64,000 nucleotides of DNA from Lepidonotus clava (GCA_936440205.1 OW387140.1:28641659-28705658); one strand, 5' to 3'. Shown: positions 51,121 through 63,656, counted from the stretch's first letter. Notes: generated by a model not told the origin, from the letters alone. A program made the numbers and translations.

Positions 51121-54100
51121 CTGCAACAAACAATATGATTGATTAAAATTGAGTCCCTTTGAATTGCGTATTTCAGAGATAGTGCCAGTGAGTCTTAAAT
51201 TCGACATGGCCGCTTTTAGGCCTTGGTAAAATATAGTGACATGGGACATGGTTAGTCCGCAAATTCGACAGGGCGACATTGCTATTTTTTAAGTATGACA
51301 TTGGGAAACGAGTTCTAACTAATGCAATCATAAAAGATTAAATAAACGCTGGGTCTATAATGACTGTGACTCAATGTGGATAGGGGTAACTTATATATAT
51401 TTCAGATAAGATGGGGACTTACCGACATCCTTATTGAAAGGCGCTCCGCCATTTTGTTGAGTTCAGTATTCTTGGCCTTGAGGTGGCCGCACTGATCTAA
51501 CAACACGTTCCGCTCTTCACGGTGTTCTGAAGAAGGAAAAATGTACATGATGATCATTGTTAGATATATTAATTTTAACAAAATGTATGTGTTTTCTGTT
51601 CAGATTTATTTATAATAAAATAGTCATTGCAATTCAGTAAGAAATTACGCAAAAATCCTATGGTTATAAACATGTATCTTTGTAAATACTTACACCATGT
51701 TTTTTTTCCTTAAATATCTCATGACAAAACAAAAAGTGTAAGAAAAACATTTAAAAGCAACAGTCGGATCAGCTTATTTATTACTTTTTTTTCACGCTCT
51801 ATTCCACTTCCATTAAATTTGAAGCGATGCCGTCTATGCTAAATATGCATCTAACGAATGCCCCTCTGAAAACTATCTGAGGAGAAAAGGATTAAGTAAC
51901 CCTGCCGTACCTTGTAAATGCTGCTGGTAGGCCTCCATCACCGCCTCTATCCCCGGCCACCGGAAGGCCGTCGTCCCGTTGGACGTCACCGGCGCCCTCT
52001 GCTGGCTGTACTTGCTGACCTCTGTACCGCTCCCACTCCCACTCCCACTCCCGCTGTGCTCGCTCGACTGGCTGTGGGGCCGGGCATCTCCCGACCCTGA
52101 GCTGCTCGGGGGACGCGGCTCCTCCTTGACCGACTTGAGCATGGCCGGCATTCCGGCGGGCGGGTTGGGCAGGGTGGTCAGCGAGGTGAGGCGGTCCCGG
52201 GACCGGCCCTCCAGGTGGTACCGGACCTCCTCTTGGCGCGCGGGGTTGAGTTCTGTGAGTAGTGTATGGAAATGGGAGCTTAGTGACGGCTGACAGGGCA
52301 TGTACATAGGAGAGGGGGAATTTTACTGGTTTTTTTCTTCATCCGAAATAATATGCTAGGGATCGGGAATGTAAAGCATTAGATACATATAGAAACACAT
52401 AGCATCATCTACTTCAAAGCATAGATGTCCAAGACGGGAATTAATAGAAAAGCTGCGATTTTCTTCCTACACTGTTTCCGTGGATATTCAAAAGAGCATT
52501 TAGTGACATGTGCAAGTATTGACAGAATTCCAGAGTACTAACAAAGAAAACAACCAGGGCACCCAGTCTCTATATTATATTGCATCAAATAAACATTGAA
52601 ATCACTGCATGTATATCCCAAACAAATGGTACACCTTAAGATAACATACGTTTAGTCTGCTGCTGCTGCCTTGTCGTCTGTAGAACAGACTCGTGGAATT
52701 CCTGAGCAAACTCCCTGCTGATGACCCTTCGCTTGGGGTCCTGTGAATCGACCGGGAAGATGACCGCCCGCGACTCCGCCCCACCCCGCTGCCCGGGCTG
52801 GGCCAGGATCACCCCACTGGAGGACGTCGTCGAGGAGGCTCCCGGGGACGCCAGCAGGGGGGTGGGTTGTCGCTGAGCCGCCATATGGCGCTCCTGTAGT
52901 TGACTTAATGAGATGCGCGGTGGGTCAGTCTGTTGTTGCTGCTGTTGTTGTTGTTGGGATGGAGAAGATTCCTCTATTTCGGAGTGTTTCCTCTTGGTGC
53001 CACCAGGTGCTGCTGCAAAAGCAAAAAATACTTTTGTTAAGACTTCAAGTGGCCAATAAATGTAAGTTTTAAATCTATTTTTAAAATTGGATCTTTTGTT
53101 CTTCCCTTATTGATATTATATCTGTAAAATTCTCTTAAAATTATAGGTTTTGTCACCTAGATTTGAAAATGAATTTCAAAAACTACGTAGGGAAACATTT
53201 GTTTGTATAAAAAGTTTTATGCTTATAACTATTTACAACAAGAACAAATCCGACACAACTTTATATTATCCGAATATCTACGGTAGTCAGATTACATTGC
53301 TCGTCACTGAAGAATTTTGATACCCCCGATGGCATAAATTTAATACGGACTGATCTGCCAGCCGTCTACTCACCGGTCTGGTGGTGTAAGTTGGGTTGCT
53401 GGAGGGACTGGGCCGTATCAGAGTTCTGCTGGTTATTGTCTATCGTGCCGAGTTTTAATCGCCGCCGCTTCTCCCGATCACAGGCTTGTCGGATGACCTC
53501 CATTTCTGTAAGTGAACAAACTCTGGTTGGTTTTCGGCATCATCAATATTTAACATCTTATGATGGGGTATAGAATCTTTACTTGTTCCTCTCTACGTAT
53601 TGCTCGACCAATAACTTACTTGCCTCTGAGTAGTCTGGCCCGCTCCTACCAAGTTGTACAGGCAGGTGGTAACACATGGCCTTGAACACTGGGCCCTTTG
53701 TGTATTTATATTTATATAAACACTTAAATGATACGATTCCACGTATCTGTATCTATGTGTTATGCACGATATATGAACAAGCCTGACATTTTACTCATTA
53801 GTATAACTTAAAGACCAAAGTATTACCATTTGACATTTAGTATTATAAATAACACTATTAGATTTTTCACGAATTAAGGTATCAGCCCTCTTACGTCTCC
53901 TGCGTTCAGGCGTGACGGTCTCGAGTTGCATGGCATACAAGAAGCAGGCCTTATACTTGTAGTCCTTGTCCCTGTTGAGACTGTCGGGGTGTAAGGGGGG
54001 CACGGTGGGCAGCGGGCTGGTGGGTCGTGACCCCTCCTCCTCCACGCGCACCGGGCTCACACTCCGCTCACGGTACAGCTTACGACGCTTAACCCGCCGC

Positions 54101-57100
54101 TCAAAGTCAATATCTGAAACAACATAATTTAATATTGTTAGTTTTCTTTTACTTCCATGCATCTGAGTGTTTAGCGTATTTTACTAGCTTCTTATGGTTA
54201 TTGTTCTGGAGTACTTTTGGGTTAGTTTACATGCAAAAACGAAAAAGGTTCTATCTGGTCATATACAGGTTTACAGTGAAACCTAACCAGTTTTTGAAAG
54301 ATATTACATGTTCATTGCTGCATGTTTTCACTGAGTTCACAAAGGGTCAAACTAATATTTACATGAACACATGTAACTATTAACAACGAATCTAGTTGTA
54401 CAGACTAGGTGATGGGACAGGACTTACCCCTTCTGTTCTCCTTGGTGGTGAGACCAAAGTGCTTGAGGAACTTGAGTTTTCTCGGAGACCTCTCCATGGC
54501 ACAGGGCGGCCCGTTGGCAATCAACATCAGCCTTTGTCGCTTTCGGTCCTCTTCGGTTTCCCCGTCATCTCCTGTGGCCCCATCAGCACCTTCCCCGTCA
54601 CTCCCACTCTCATCGGAATGGTAGCTTCCATTCATCCGAGACTGCCGGATACGCCGCTCTTCAAGGTCCAGTTTACTGTAGAGGACAGGAGAGATGGCCT
54701 CGTATTTGAACATGGCTCCAGTGTGGGGGTCTAGCCCTGGATGGTGTGGGAGGGAGGTTTTATCGTACATGGCTGCAGCAGCCGCTGCCGCAGCGGCCGC
54801 TGCTGTTGCTGATGTTGTGGGAGGATGTTGCTGTTGTTGCAACAATTGAGCCTGTGTGAGTGGAGGTTGTTGGGAGTGATGTGGGGGGACAGCGTGTGGA
54901 TGCTGGTGTTGTGCTTGGTGGTGGTGTTGTTGATGTTGATGCTGTTGTTGTTGTTGCTGCTGTTGGTGATGATGAAGAGAGTGATGGAGATGATGTTGTT
55001 GTTGTAGTTGTTGCGGTGTAGGCTGACTATGGCTGTGGTGTTGGTGGTGGGGGTGGTGGTGTGAGGACGCCAGTGATGAAGATGGCTCGCGATGGTTCTC
55101 TCCCGACGTTGCGGACGATGTTGTTGTGACAGCAGGTGGGTGGCGGTAAGATATAACATCATAATCGCCATGAGATGTCCGGTCGCCTTTAACATCATAC
55201 TTCGATGTCACCGGGGCACGCGACTGGCTATTATAACCATGATGACCAGCTCCAGCTGAAGAGGTTGTGGTGGCAGTTTTCTCGCTCTCAATCAGGCGTG
55301 CTTGGATCCCCTCGTGCTGTTTATCCAAGTAAGCACCCCTCTCTGCCGTGAACATGTGTTCATAGGTTGCGGCAGCGGCCGCTGCTGTCCTACTGTCCAA
55401 GTGGTTGGGTGGCACGTGGCTAGCAGCCGCCCCAGCGCTAGAGCGGGGTGGTAGATTCTGAAGCACATGGCGGTCCTGGGCTAGAATGGCCCGCCGCTCG
55501 TAGTCGTAGTGGTTCCTCTCGTACCCGTTGGTGAGTGGTCGCTCGAAGGGCCGATGGAAGCTGGACGACTCGGACGGCGGGGGTGGGGCCCGCAGGTGGC
55601 GGGAGGCAGGGTCCTCTGGGGGCGCCGTCTTCGGAGAGGTCAGAGAAGGGGGCAGCGACTTCTCACTGTCACGCTTCTCCATTTCTAACCGGCGCAGGAG
55701 CATGTCCTGTTCACGGAGAAACTGAAAGTACAAGGACCTTTGGCTTAGTTATGTGTTGGTGCTCTTTGAATTGAAATGAAATCGCTTACTCTTAGGCAGG
55801 CTCTGTGAAATATGTTAAAATCTTTCATTGCTGTACTCTACTTGCAGCTCCAGTCTTATGAATCTTTTTCGTTTGGTTTGCCGTACAACCATTTAACATA
55901 TTCATCGCTAATACTAAGAAGACATGGATAAAATTGTATCATATAAACCATCTCACATATTGCTTGTGAAAAAGATAACACTACCATGTAAGTAAGCGTA
56001 AAGAAATATTAATATTGTGCATTAAATACATGCGCAAAATCCTTTTTTGAAATTTGCAGCTCCAGTCAATTAACACCAACATTTTATGCATAAATGTTTG
56101 TATAAATCAAGTTTTTGTTATATTTCCAATCAAATGGAAATTTCGCTCTGCAACCGCATAATGTCGGCCATTTTTATTTCAAGGTATACTTGAGACCTAA
56201 ATAACACATTTCTAGTTGTTTGTCCCATTGCAATTGCATTCTTCAAAAACCATGTCAGCTTCGAGGTGAAAAGGCGACGCAAGGAATGTTAGGTAAAAAT
56301 ATTGGTGCACATGCGCTAACTGATTCAGGGAATAAGAAATACTGCCACACGAACGCTGCTCAAAGAATCAAACTTGCTGAAGAAGAGGACCGCAAAAGTA
56401 AGGAAATCGAACGTTTGTCGTTTTATATCACATTTGGTTCATTTTAAGGAAATTTTGTTCAAATCTTAAATCCTTTTAGATCACAAAAAAACATGATTGA
56501 ATTATGATAACATAAATTGTAAAATCGATTTCTGATTTTTGGGCCACAAGGCATACAATGCATGTTGGTGCCATGCGCCTCTTGCTTATTGCCCGGTGGT
56601 AGTAGTACCTTGGCTGGGCGGCCTGTGCCGGCTGCCTGCGCGGGGAGATGAGGCATCATACCGACCTGCTGGTGCATGAGGTGGCGGTCTCGCTCCTTGT
56701 CCTGGAAGAGGCGTTGGTGGCGGGTCTCGTCCTCGTACTTGGCCAGGGACGCCGCCGACGTCAGGTGGTGGGCGTCCCGGGGCAGGAAGGCCGACGTCCG
56801 GTACTTGTCGCCCAGGAAGTGCGGCGTGCCGTGCAGGATAGAGCCGTACCGACTCGCTGTGGGGCGGATATTGGGGACGTTTAATGGATCTGTTGGTTCA
56901 TGGGTTATATCAACAACTCGGCATTTTTATGGGTCTAGAGATCGAGTGGCGGAAAACACAGTTTGAAAAATCATTAAATAACTTAATTATACTGGCGGGC
57001 TTGCAACATATTTTTTGATTAAGAAACAAATCAATTTTAGGAGCTCAACATGTTTAACGCTATTTCACAGATAAATTGGCCCTTTTAGCTTCAAGCGTAT

Positions 57101-60100
57101 ACTTGTTATCAACGCTCATGTTTACTACCGTTTACTAACAAATCGTTCTCGTTTTGATATTGGGCATTGTGTTATTCCTCTTTTACCAGGGAACCACTAG
57201 CTGGCCCTCGAAGTTTATCAAATGTAATCACACATTTTGAGAGACAGTACTCACCATCTTCAGGCCGGCCGCCTGGACTACGCCGGTCGTTGAGGTGCAC
57301 TCTGTGGTCACCCTCCCGTTCTGCCGCCCTCAGTCGCTCCAGACTACGCTGCCTCTCCATCTCCCGTTCTCGCTCAATCTCCCGCTCACGTTCTAACCTC
57401 TCCCGCTCTAACCTCTCTCGCTCTTGCCTCTCCCGTTCTCGCCGTTCCTGCTCCTCTCGCTCTCGTCGTAACCTCTCCCGTTCCCGTTCTTGTTCTTTCT
57501 CCCGTTCTCGTTCCCTCTCCCGTTCCCGCTCCCGTTCTCGTTGCCTCTCTCGTTCCCGTTCTGCATCCTCTCGCTCTCGTCGCAGTTCCTCCTCTGTTTT
57601 AGGTCTGAAATGTAAATGTTTAGTTTCAGCATGCAGTCCACTACAAGTTTTTGACAAAGCTATTTACTAAATCTGCTTCTCCTTATCACGGGTTATTAAT
57701 TAAGGTGCTAAACTTTAGTACATAGATAACGTACCAAGGTTTTTGAATCATGGACACCAGAGTGGAAGAAATTCTAGCTACTCCCCATTACACCTGTAGT
57801 TTTATAGCACCACTTTCTATACTACAAGTGGCTTTGCCAGGATTCGAATCCACAACCTTTGGATTTGGAGATGAGGGTCTTAACTATTACACCATGGAGG
57901 ATGAGGCTGGAACTAAGAAATGGGGTCATGACCCAATTTGCTGGTTCCCACAGGTCCTTTTGAAAGCAGTTTAATAAAACAGCAGCCAGATGGACAGGTT
58001 GGTTATGGCCCACTTTGCTGGTTCTTGGTAAGACTTAAAGAAAGTTCAGTATGTAGGCAGCAACATGCGAAAGGACATCATTTTAGAAGAAGTAGGGTAA
58101 CCAATGTGCCTGCTACTGACCTGTCACTGCCCGGTGACCGGTGGTCGGGCAGTTTGCTGCCCGGAGAGACGAGCGGTAGGTGTGAGCCGAGCAGCTCCGG
58201 TGGGTATCGGGCCCCTGGAGGAAGGAGTGGGTGGAGGCCGGGAGGGCCCAGCATCCCGGGGTGGGCGTAGTGACCGAACGACTGCTGGGTCATCATTCTG
58301 TACCGCTCCAGAAGGAATGGGTCCTCAAACCTAAGTAAAAGGAAATGTAACTTGTATAGGTCTATTTGCACTTGAAGTATGTATAAATTTGTATTTTTGA
58401 TTATTAAAACTCACTCCTTTCAGTTCGTACAATAAAAGTACACGGAAGATCATTATTGAAACGAATATGGTTTACACGTAAAATAGATTAATTAACAAGG
58501 AACATGTAATGAAGATCGTAAACGATCTATTAGTGAAAAAAATCATTCTTATCTTAACATGAATCATCTAGAGAAAATAATTCGGTTAACAAGAATTTCT
58601 AAAGTTAGATCCTAAAGTATCTATGAATAAACCACAACGACCCACTGGCCCTAACCCTATAGTAAGGAGACAACCACTGGCCAGGGATGTAAGTCGGGCT
58701 TGATGAAAAAGTCTGAAACCTTACAGTTAATGCCAAATGTTCAGTTAAGTGACCAAATGATATAAGAATTGTAAGATATATTCACTCTCAATTCAAACAA
58801 CATAATAAATTATAAAATTATAACCTATAATTCTTGCTCTTATAGGATTTTTTTTATCAAAATAAATTTTAGGAGTCATACTTGGTATTGCATTAATATC
58901 AACCAATCAGAGGCCAGTATTTATTCACTGCTCAGAAAGGTTTCAGACTATTCTGATAATCTGAACTTAGTCTGAAGAAAGTCTGAAAAGGATTTAATGT
59001 TTAGAAACTGCATTCAGAATTGGATTATCAAGCCAATTTTCACTGTCCACCATGTCTTCGGATACTATTGAGATTTTATCCATGTTTTGACCATATTTGA
59101 TCAATTTCATGCCAGTTTCCTTAAATCTAAAAAAATCTGAAATCAGACTAAAGTCTGAAAACTGACATCCCTGACTGGCTGAGGGCCGGCACTGACCACT
59201 GGATATACATCAAAACACAAGCCTACATGTCAATCATACTTGTAACCCTTCCACCTGTAGTCAGGCGACCACCATAGGATGAGAGTGGCTACTGCCCCCT
59301 TGACCTATCAGCCATGAGAGGGCTGACTCTCAAGCTGAGGCAAGGGGCAGAATCACCAGCCGTGAAGGTGGCGACTTGCACCATTGTATAAACAATAGAT
59401 GTGTGAACAATAGTGCTTTAGATCCGTTACTTTGCAAAAAGAACAAAAGCAGGTCTCATGATCCATTACAGTGAAAAAATCCTCCTAGAATCTGCTAATT
59501 CACGATAATTTACAAATAGACGAGGATTTTTTCACTAAAAAGAAATTCGCCACCAAGTGTCGGTCAATTTACACTACCCGCAACATAGTCCTACTTTTAA
59601 AAGTATCTTTTAGGACAAGCAAATGGGCAGGATTAAAAATATATATTTTTCCAGGAATGACAAACTACCAACTTTTCACAGTAAAAACAGAGACTAAATT
59701 CAACTAAACCAATCTCTTACCTGAAGGCGGGGTGTGGGAAGGGCGCGGTGGGCATGAAGGCGGCGGCCGGGTACGGGTAGGAGGCCGGGTCTAGGGAGAA
59801 GTGGGGCGGCATGGGCGGCCGGACGTCCTCCCCGGGCCGGTAGGGCTGGAAGCCCCGCATGCCCTGCTCCTCCGCCCGACTCGTGCTCGCCGACGAGGTG
59901 ATCACAGAATGAGGTGGGTGTCTGCAAGGACGAGAGGATAAGATGAATGTGTTTATTAGGGTAAAAGTCAAAGGTTTAAGGTAGCTATTTACTAAGATTT
60001 CCCAAGATATTTCTTCTCAACTCGAATATAAAAACTAAGGAATCTTCAATTTAAATACGTACACACCTTCCTCAGCCCATTCCCCTTTGCGTTCTATACA

Positions 60101-60475
60101 ATGGAAATACATGTATACTCGACATTTTAGTTATTATATCATTTATACTTATTGTCTATATCGCGAGCCAACAGAAGTAAAATTATTCCAAATGATCCAA
60201 ACTCCTAAATATTATACGTTTAAGAATTTGAAGAGGCTTCAACCCCAATATTAGTAGATGTTTCACAGAGAAGTCTTATTACAATCTCAGTAATAACCCG
60301 CTAACTGGCTGACTCACTGTTTGGGCGTGGAGCTGTCCTTGCTGTGCGGCCGGTCATCCTCTCGGCGGTCGTGGTTGCTCAGGGATGCCGTCATTTTCTC
60401 GCTCTCTCGTTTGATGCTGAGGGGTTCAATCATCGGGCCGGCTGTACTCTGCACCACGCTCGGCCGGTCCGCACT
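51025..60475 (-). CDS. GSE1: Genetic suppressor element 1 (GSE1) homologue, twelve exons
   Basis: A proline-rich coiled-coil protein that in vertebrates is a subunit of CoREST/LSD1-HDAC corepressor complexes in the nucleus. Exons in transcript order are 60475-60318, 59921-59721, 58330-58121, 57604-57255, 56856-56666, 55721-54428, 54113-53895, 53505-53374, 53012-52650, 52252-51911, 51526-51423 and 51120-51025. Together they make 1220 codons including TGA at 51025-51027. Recalled human GSE1 matches include PFPHPAFR, RYPPEL, an RERERE-rich coil, SKLDLEERR, KLEFLxxFGLTT (here KLKFLKHFGLTT), RERSxSP, EFAxxFHESVLQ and a C-terminal coiled coil. All introns are GT-AG with phases that agree. The first exon begins on a codon boundary and lacks a start Met, so N-terminal exons lie upstream. 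Confidence 0.93.
51423..51526 (-). CDS. GSE1: GSE1 exon, C-terminal coiled coil
   Basis: 104 nt, from CTTCAG to GTAAGT. EERNVLLDQCGHLKAKNTEL and NKMAERLS form a heptad-rich helix. Confidence 0.88.
51911..52252 (-). CDS. GSE1: GSE1 exon, Ser/Gly-rich, leading into the coiled coil
   Basis: 342 nt, from TCACAG to GTACGG. It begins LNPARQEEVRYHLEGRSRD, has an SGSGSGSGSG tract and ends FRWPGIEAVMEAYQQHLQ, the start of the C-terminal helix. Confidence 0.88.
52650..53012 (-). CDS. GSE1: GSE1 exon with polyglutamine and FHESVLQ motif
   Basis: 363 nt, donor GTATGT. The acceptor is TTTTGCAGCAG, a NAGNAG tandem site. It holds a run of nine Gln and REFAQEFHESVLQTTRQQQQ, matching EEFAHQFHESVLQSTQKALQ of human GSE1. 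Confidence 0.93.
53374..53505 (-). CDS. GSE1: GSE1 exon, short basic segment
   Basis: 132 nt, from TTACAG to GTGAGT. MEVIRQACDREKRRRLKLG continues the helix begun in the previous exon (human ERLVEMLRAMKQK). Confidence 0.88.
53895..54113 (-). CDS. GSE1: GSE1 exon with RERSVSP motif
   Basis: 219 nt, from TTTCAG to GTAAGA. RVKRRKLYRERSVSPVRVE parallels QKRRKRRRMLRERSPSPP in human GSE1. YKACFLYAMQLETVTPERRR parallels KKKFLTIFNLTHISAEKRK. Confidence 0.92.
54428..55721 (-). CDS. GSE1: GSE1 large central exon
   Basis: 1294 nt, from TTTCAG to GTAAGT. It begins FLREQDMLLRRLEMEKR. It holds a His/Gln-rich tract, then an Ala run of 13, then LYSKLDLEERRIRQSR and SPRKLKFLKHFGLTTKENRR, both clear GSE1 signatures. 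Confidence 0.94.
55722..56665 (-). other. GSE1 intron before the large exon
   Basis: About 0.9 kb. TTTGCAGCTCCAGTC occurs near 56055 and a close variant near 55845. A 75-codon + strand frame at 56220-56447 looks accidental. Nothing else is seen. Confidence 0.6.
56666..56856 (-). CDS. GSE1: GSE1 exon with alternative donor
   Basis: The acceptor is CCACAG. I place the donor at CAG|GTCGGT (exon end 56666). AAG|GTACTA (exon end 56609) is also phase-compatible and would add 19 codons. The encoded part is ILHGTPHFLGDKYRTSAFLP and onward, ending HLMHQQ. Confidence 0.8.
57255..57604 (-). CDS. GSE1: GSE1 exon with Arg/Glu-rich coil
   Basis: 350 nt, from TTTCAG to GTGAGT. It begins KTEEELRREREDAERERERQ and continues as more than 60 residues of near-perfect RE repeats, matching the EELRREREREREREREAD coil of human GSE1. 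Confidence 0.92.
57735..58065 (-). mobile_element. tRNA-derived SINE or tRNA pseudogene with adjoining repeats
   Basis: On the - strand, 57903-57828 reads like a tRNA: TGGTGTAATAGTTAAGA as A box, an anticodon-loop-like CTCCAAA, then GTGGATTCGAATCC as B box. Stems are imperfect, so it is not a functional tRNA. A body continues to about 57735. Upstream on the same strand, GAACCAGCAAAGTGGGCCAT and a variant recur ~80 bp apart. It lies in a GSE1 intron. Confidence 0.6.
58121..58330 (-). CDS. GSE1: GSE1 exon with RYPPEL motif
   Basis: 210 nt, from ACTTAG to GTCAGT. It contains LERYRMMTQQSFGHYAHPG and GARYPPELLGSHLP; the latter parallels GVRYPPELSHSSL of human GSE1. Confidence 0.9.
58682..59173. 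mobile_element. hAT-like non-autonomous element with 6-bp target duplication
   Basis: It begins CAGGGATGTAAGTC and ends GACATCCCTG; the reverse complement of the right end starts CAGGGATGTCAGT. ACTGGC flanks both sides (58676-58681 and 59174-59179). The 492-bp interior repeats AAGTCTGAAA and has no coding region. It lies in the GSE1 intron between the exons at 58330 and 59721. Confidence 0.88.
59721..59921 (-). CDS. GSE1: GSE1 exon with PFPHPAFR motif
   Basis: 201 nt, from TTGCAG to GTAAGAG. It is Pro-rich and ends ASYPYPAAAFMPTAPFPHP then AFR, corresponding to YLAPHPFPHPAFR in human GSE1. Confidence 0.9.
60318..60475 (-). CDS. GSE1: GSE1 exon, most 5' found
   Basis: Acceptor GGCAG, donor GTGAGT. 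The 158 nt start at phase 0 and encode a polar segment with a PLSIKRESEKM phrase, possibly a sumoylation-type IKRE site. No start codon context is convincing. Confidence 0.8.
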
Positions 60476-61659
60476 CTGCCAACGACAACAAATATACATA
60501 CGTCAAGAACAGAAGACGTGACCATAATAGGGAAGTCTACATAGGGGGCGGCGACAATGCTGTAAAGTGTAAGTAATGCATACGAATGAGTGGCATACCC
60601 AGTGCTTGATAATTTGTAAAACGTGTAAATGCACTGTTGTGTTTTTTTCATTTACCTGTCGAAATTCAATACGTCTATGACATCAATGTTGGTATCTTCA
60701 AAAAGATTATTACCTATTTTAACTATGGCCTAGATACAGAATTTTTAAATTTCAGGGGACAGGGTAAAGTAGAAAAGTGGCTAGTAATATATTGTCTTGT
60801 GACGCCACTCAGCGGGACAGGAAGTAACTATTTTCTGAATGGACCTTTAGTGGTGGGGACATTCATCTATTGCATTAATGCTGGTTCAGCAACTTTATAT
60901 CCACCCCCATTCGCCGCACACAAACAATATTATTTTGTCGATACATAGGGTGATATCAACTGCATTAATAAAGGGCATCGGGTACATCAATGTTTAGGTA
61001 AATGTTGCATATACCGCCGGCAGCATGTCTACCCGAGAGAGTCGTATTTTATATGTATTTCTTAAAATGTCACACTCAAATTAGCCATCGCCTGCATCTA
61101 CAGAGTTGACGGTACCGGTACTGCTTATATCAATGGATGGTAGTCCTCTCAGTGTTCGAATGTTAGCTTTTAAAACGTCATACGCCGGGTGCACAGTTCT
61201 AAAATACATGCACCGGAAGCCAAATTGTGTACGTGCATTGCCGAATTTTGAAAACTGACTCATGAATTTTGTCCCTCTGTAGAGACTTAAAATCTAAGGG
61301 GGTGCTACGCACATCTGAAAAGGTTCCAGCTGAAAAATTGTATGGAATTTATCCTATCTGAAGTTATTTAACCTAAACATTTTAAACCGTCGGGGGGGGG
61401 GGGGATGCATGGCACTGCTTCGATTTGCATAGTCTCCTAATGGTTATTAGATGACCAGTTGATAGTCATTCAGGGGTTTGTGGTCGACAGGTAAGACGCT
61501 GACAGACGCGTTTTTTTTCTGTTTGTCGTTTTTCAACTCGGGGACCCCCGGGGACCCGTCAGAGACTCATCCGGTGACACGTTTTACCCACTTACCGGCA
61601 CGGAAAGTGGGCGTCCAATTTCCGGCATAGTGCGACGCTTAAGATGGGAAGTATGGCAT

Positions 61660-62175
61660 AGATTGAGGCAGGTATGTTAATACTGACATAAGGCTGGGCC
61701 AGGTATGTTCATACCGACATAAGATTGGGCCAGGTATGTTCATACCGACATAAGATTGGGCCAGGTATGTTCATACCGGCATAAGGTTGGGCCAGGTATG
61801 TTCATACCGGCATAAGATTGAGCCAGGTATGTTCATAATAGCATAGATGGGCCAGATAACATTAAACTCCGGTATTTTCCTGGGTGTATAGAGTATAGAG
61901 CATACAATGGACCAGGTATGCTCATAATGGCACAGACTGGACCAGGTAAATACGTGTTCATAAAGGAAGACTGTACCAGGTACGTCCGTATCAGCATAGA
62001 TAGAACCAGGTATGTTCATTATAACCGCATAGACTGGACCAGGTATGCTCATAACGACACAGACTGAAACGGGTGCATGTATGATCATAACGACACAGAC
62101 TGGACCAGGTATGTTCATAATGGCACAGGCAGGACCAGGTATGTTCATAATGGCACAGGCAGGACCAGGCGTGCC
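61660..62175. repeat. 31-bp minisatellite
   Basis: The unit CCAGGTATGTTCATACCGAC plus ATAAGATTGGG repeats every 31 bp at 61665-61840, then in degenerate form (variants of GGACCAGGTATGTTCATAAT) to about 62175. Confidence 0.9.
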
Positions 62176-63656
62176 CATAACATTCCAGACCAGACAGTCA
62201 CAACGATCATTGACACCAAACTGATGCCATTTCTGATATCCCCCATTGTATGAATCACCAGTCTCAGCGGTCAAAGCCCAGAGAACACTATACCCTGCCG
62301 GCATCAGGTAAATCGGCCGAATCAGGCCCGCTACCATGACTCTTTGATCCCCTGCCCCTCCTCTCCTCCAGGTGGCACCAGTTAATGCAGAGATCGATCA
62401 ACTCGCGTGCAAGACGGGCACCATCTCTTTTTGTGTCATGTGGTCTCTGTAGTCAGTTATGGCACGCCACTCGCCCGGTTTGGAGATATGCTCTTTTTGT
62501 CACTCATATCGATTTTCAGGTGCAAATCCATTGTGCTGTTCTGAGCGAGTTAGCTTCGGCGCTGTGAATGTGTTGTATTCAAATGAGAACATGGTTTGGT
62601 CAGCAAAAAATAAACTCGAATGTTGTGACATGAATGATGATTGTCGCAATGGCAATAGTTTTTTTAAACAACGATACCATAATATTGTCTTTAAACTTAT
62701 CAATAAAGCTGCCTTTATGTAGTGCAATATACAGTTTCATACAGAACCTATCATCCCTCGGCAATCATAAACCTTTTACTTCTCTATCCCTCCCAAGTCC
62801 CAGAACCACTTCTAGAAACTGATACCCCATCTGCCACCGGTCGCACCAGACAAAGTCTGGAGTCTCGTAGTTCTACGTGTAATACTCCCTGCCGTCTTCC
62901 TGGATCTCATTAGGATCAAATACCGCACAGCGCCATAGGGATTATTCACCGACTAACAAAAGCCCAGAGACACAATGCAGCGAGCTGCTCGGCAGGTGTC
63001 AGGTGAGTCAATCAGGAGGGAGGGGTGGGGGCAGGGGGGTGTGGCGTCTCGGCGTCTCTCACCTGCCCCACACAGGTGTGTACAGGTAAGACGAGTAACT
63101 CGTCACCTGCTCAGGGACACGCACGGGGCCTAACTGAGCAGCTCAGGCTACTGTGGTTAATTGAACAGCCGGAGACTGGTTCAGGCCATTTGTCATGCCG
63201 TATAATGGATACTTTCTGCGCACCCCCAGCTCGTTTTGGGGAGTTTCGGAAACCCAAATGTATCACGTTCGGTAAATGTGATGTATATCAGTTTTGATGA
63301 CACATCTCAAAATTGTATCATTTAAAATACTTAACAGTCCCTATGACATGGATGCGCAAATGAAAATAAAAATATTGCGTTTATTGTGCCAAATATGACT
63401 GTAAAGATTAAAAAGAAAGAGGGGCAAATGTATCGAGACGTGTTGTGGTTTCTGAAACTCCCTAATTAATTGTCAAAAACGTTATAGGCCTATGTGGCGG
63501 GGTGAATGTGAAAGGTTCAATCCAAACTACATAACTATAACTCAGATTCCTATGATTCTTTTTACATCTGTGCATGGTGTATAATTCAGCTAAGACAGCT
63601 AACTTAAGTGCTGACTCTGGGGATTATTGCGAACGGACAATCTGACACTTTTTCAG

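Noticed and set aside
57828-57903. Functional tRNA-Trp gene
   Set aside because: Anticodon and T stems contain several mismatches; it fits a tRNA-derived repeat better.
63058-63130. Coding 5' exon of GSE1 ending at GCAG|GTGAGAG on the - strand
   Set aside because: The open frame would end in phase 2, whereas the exon at 60475 starts in phase 0, and there is no Met. A non-coding exon cannot be excluded.
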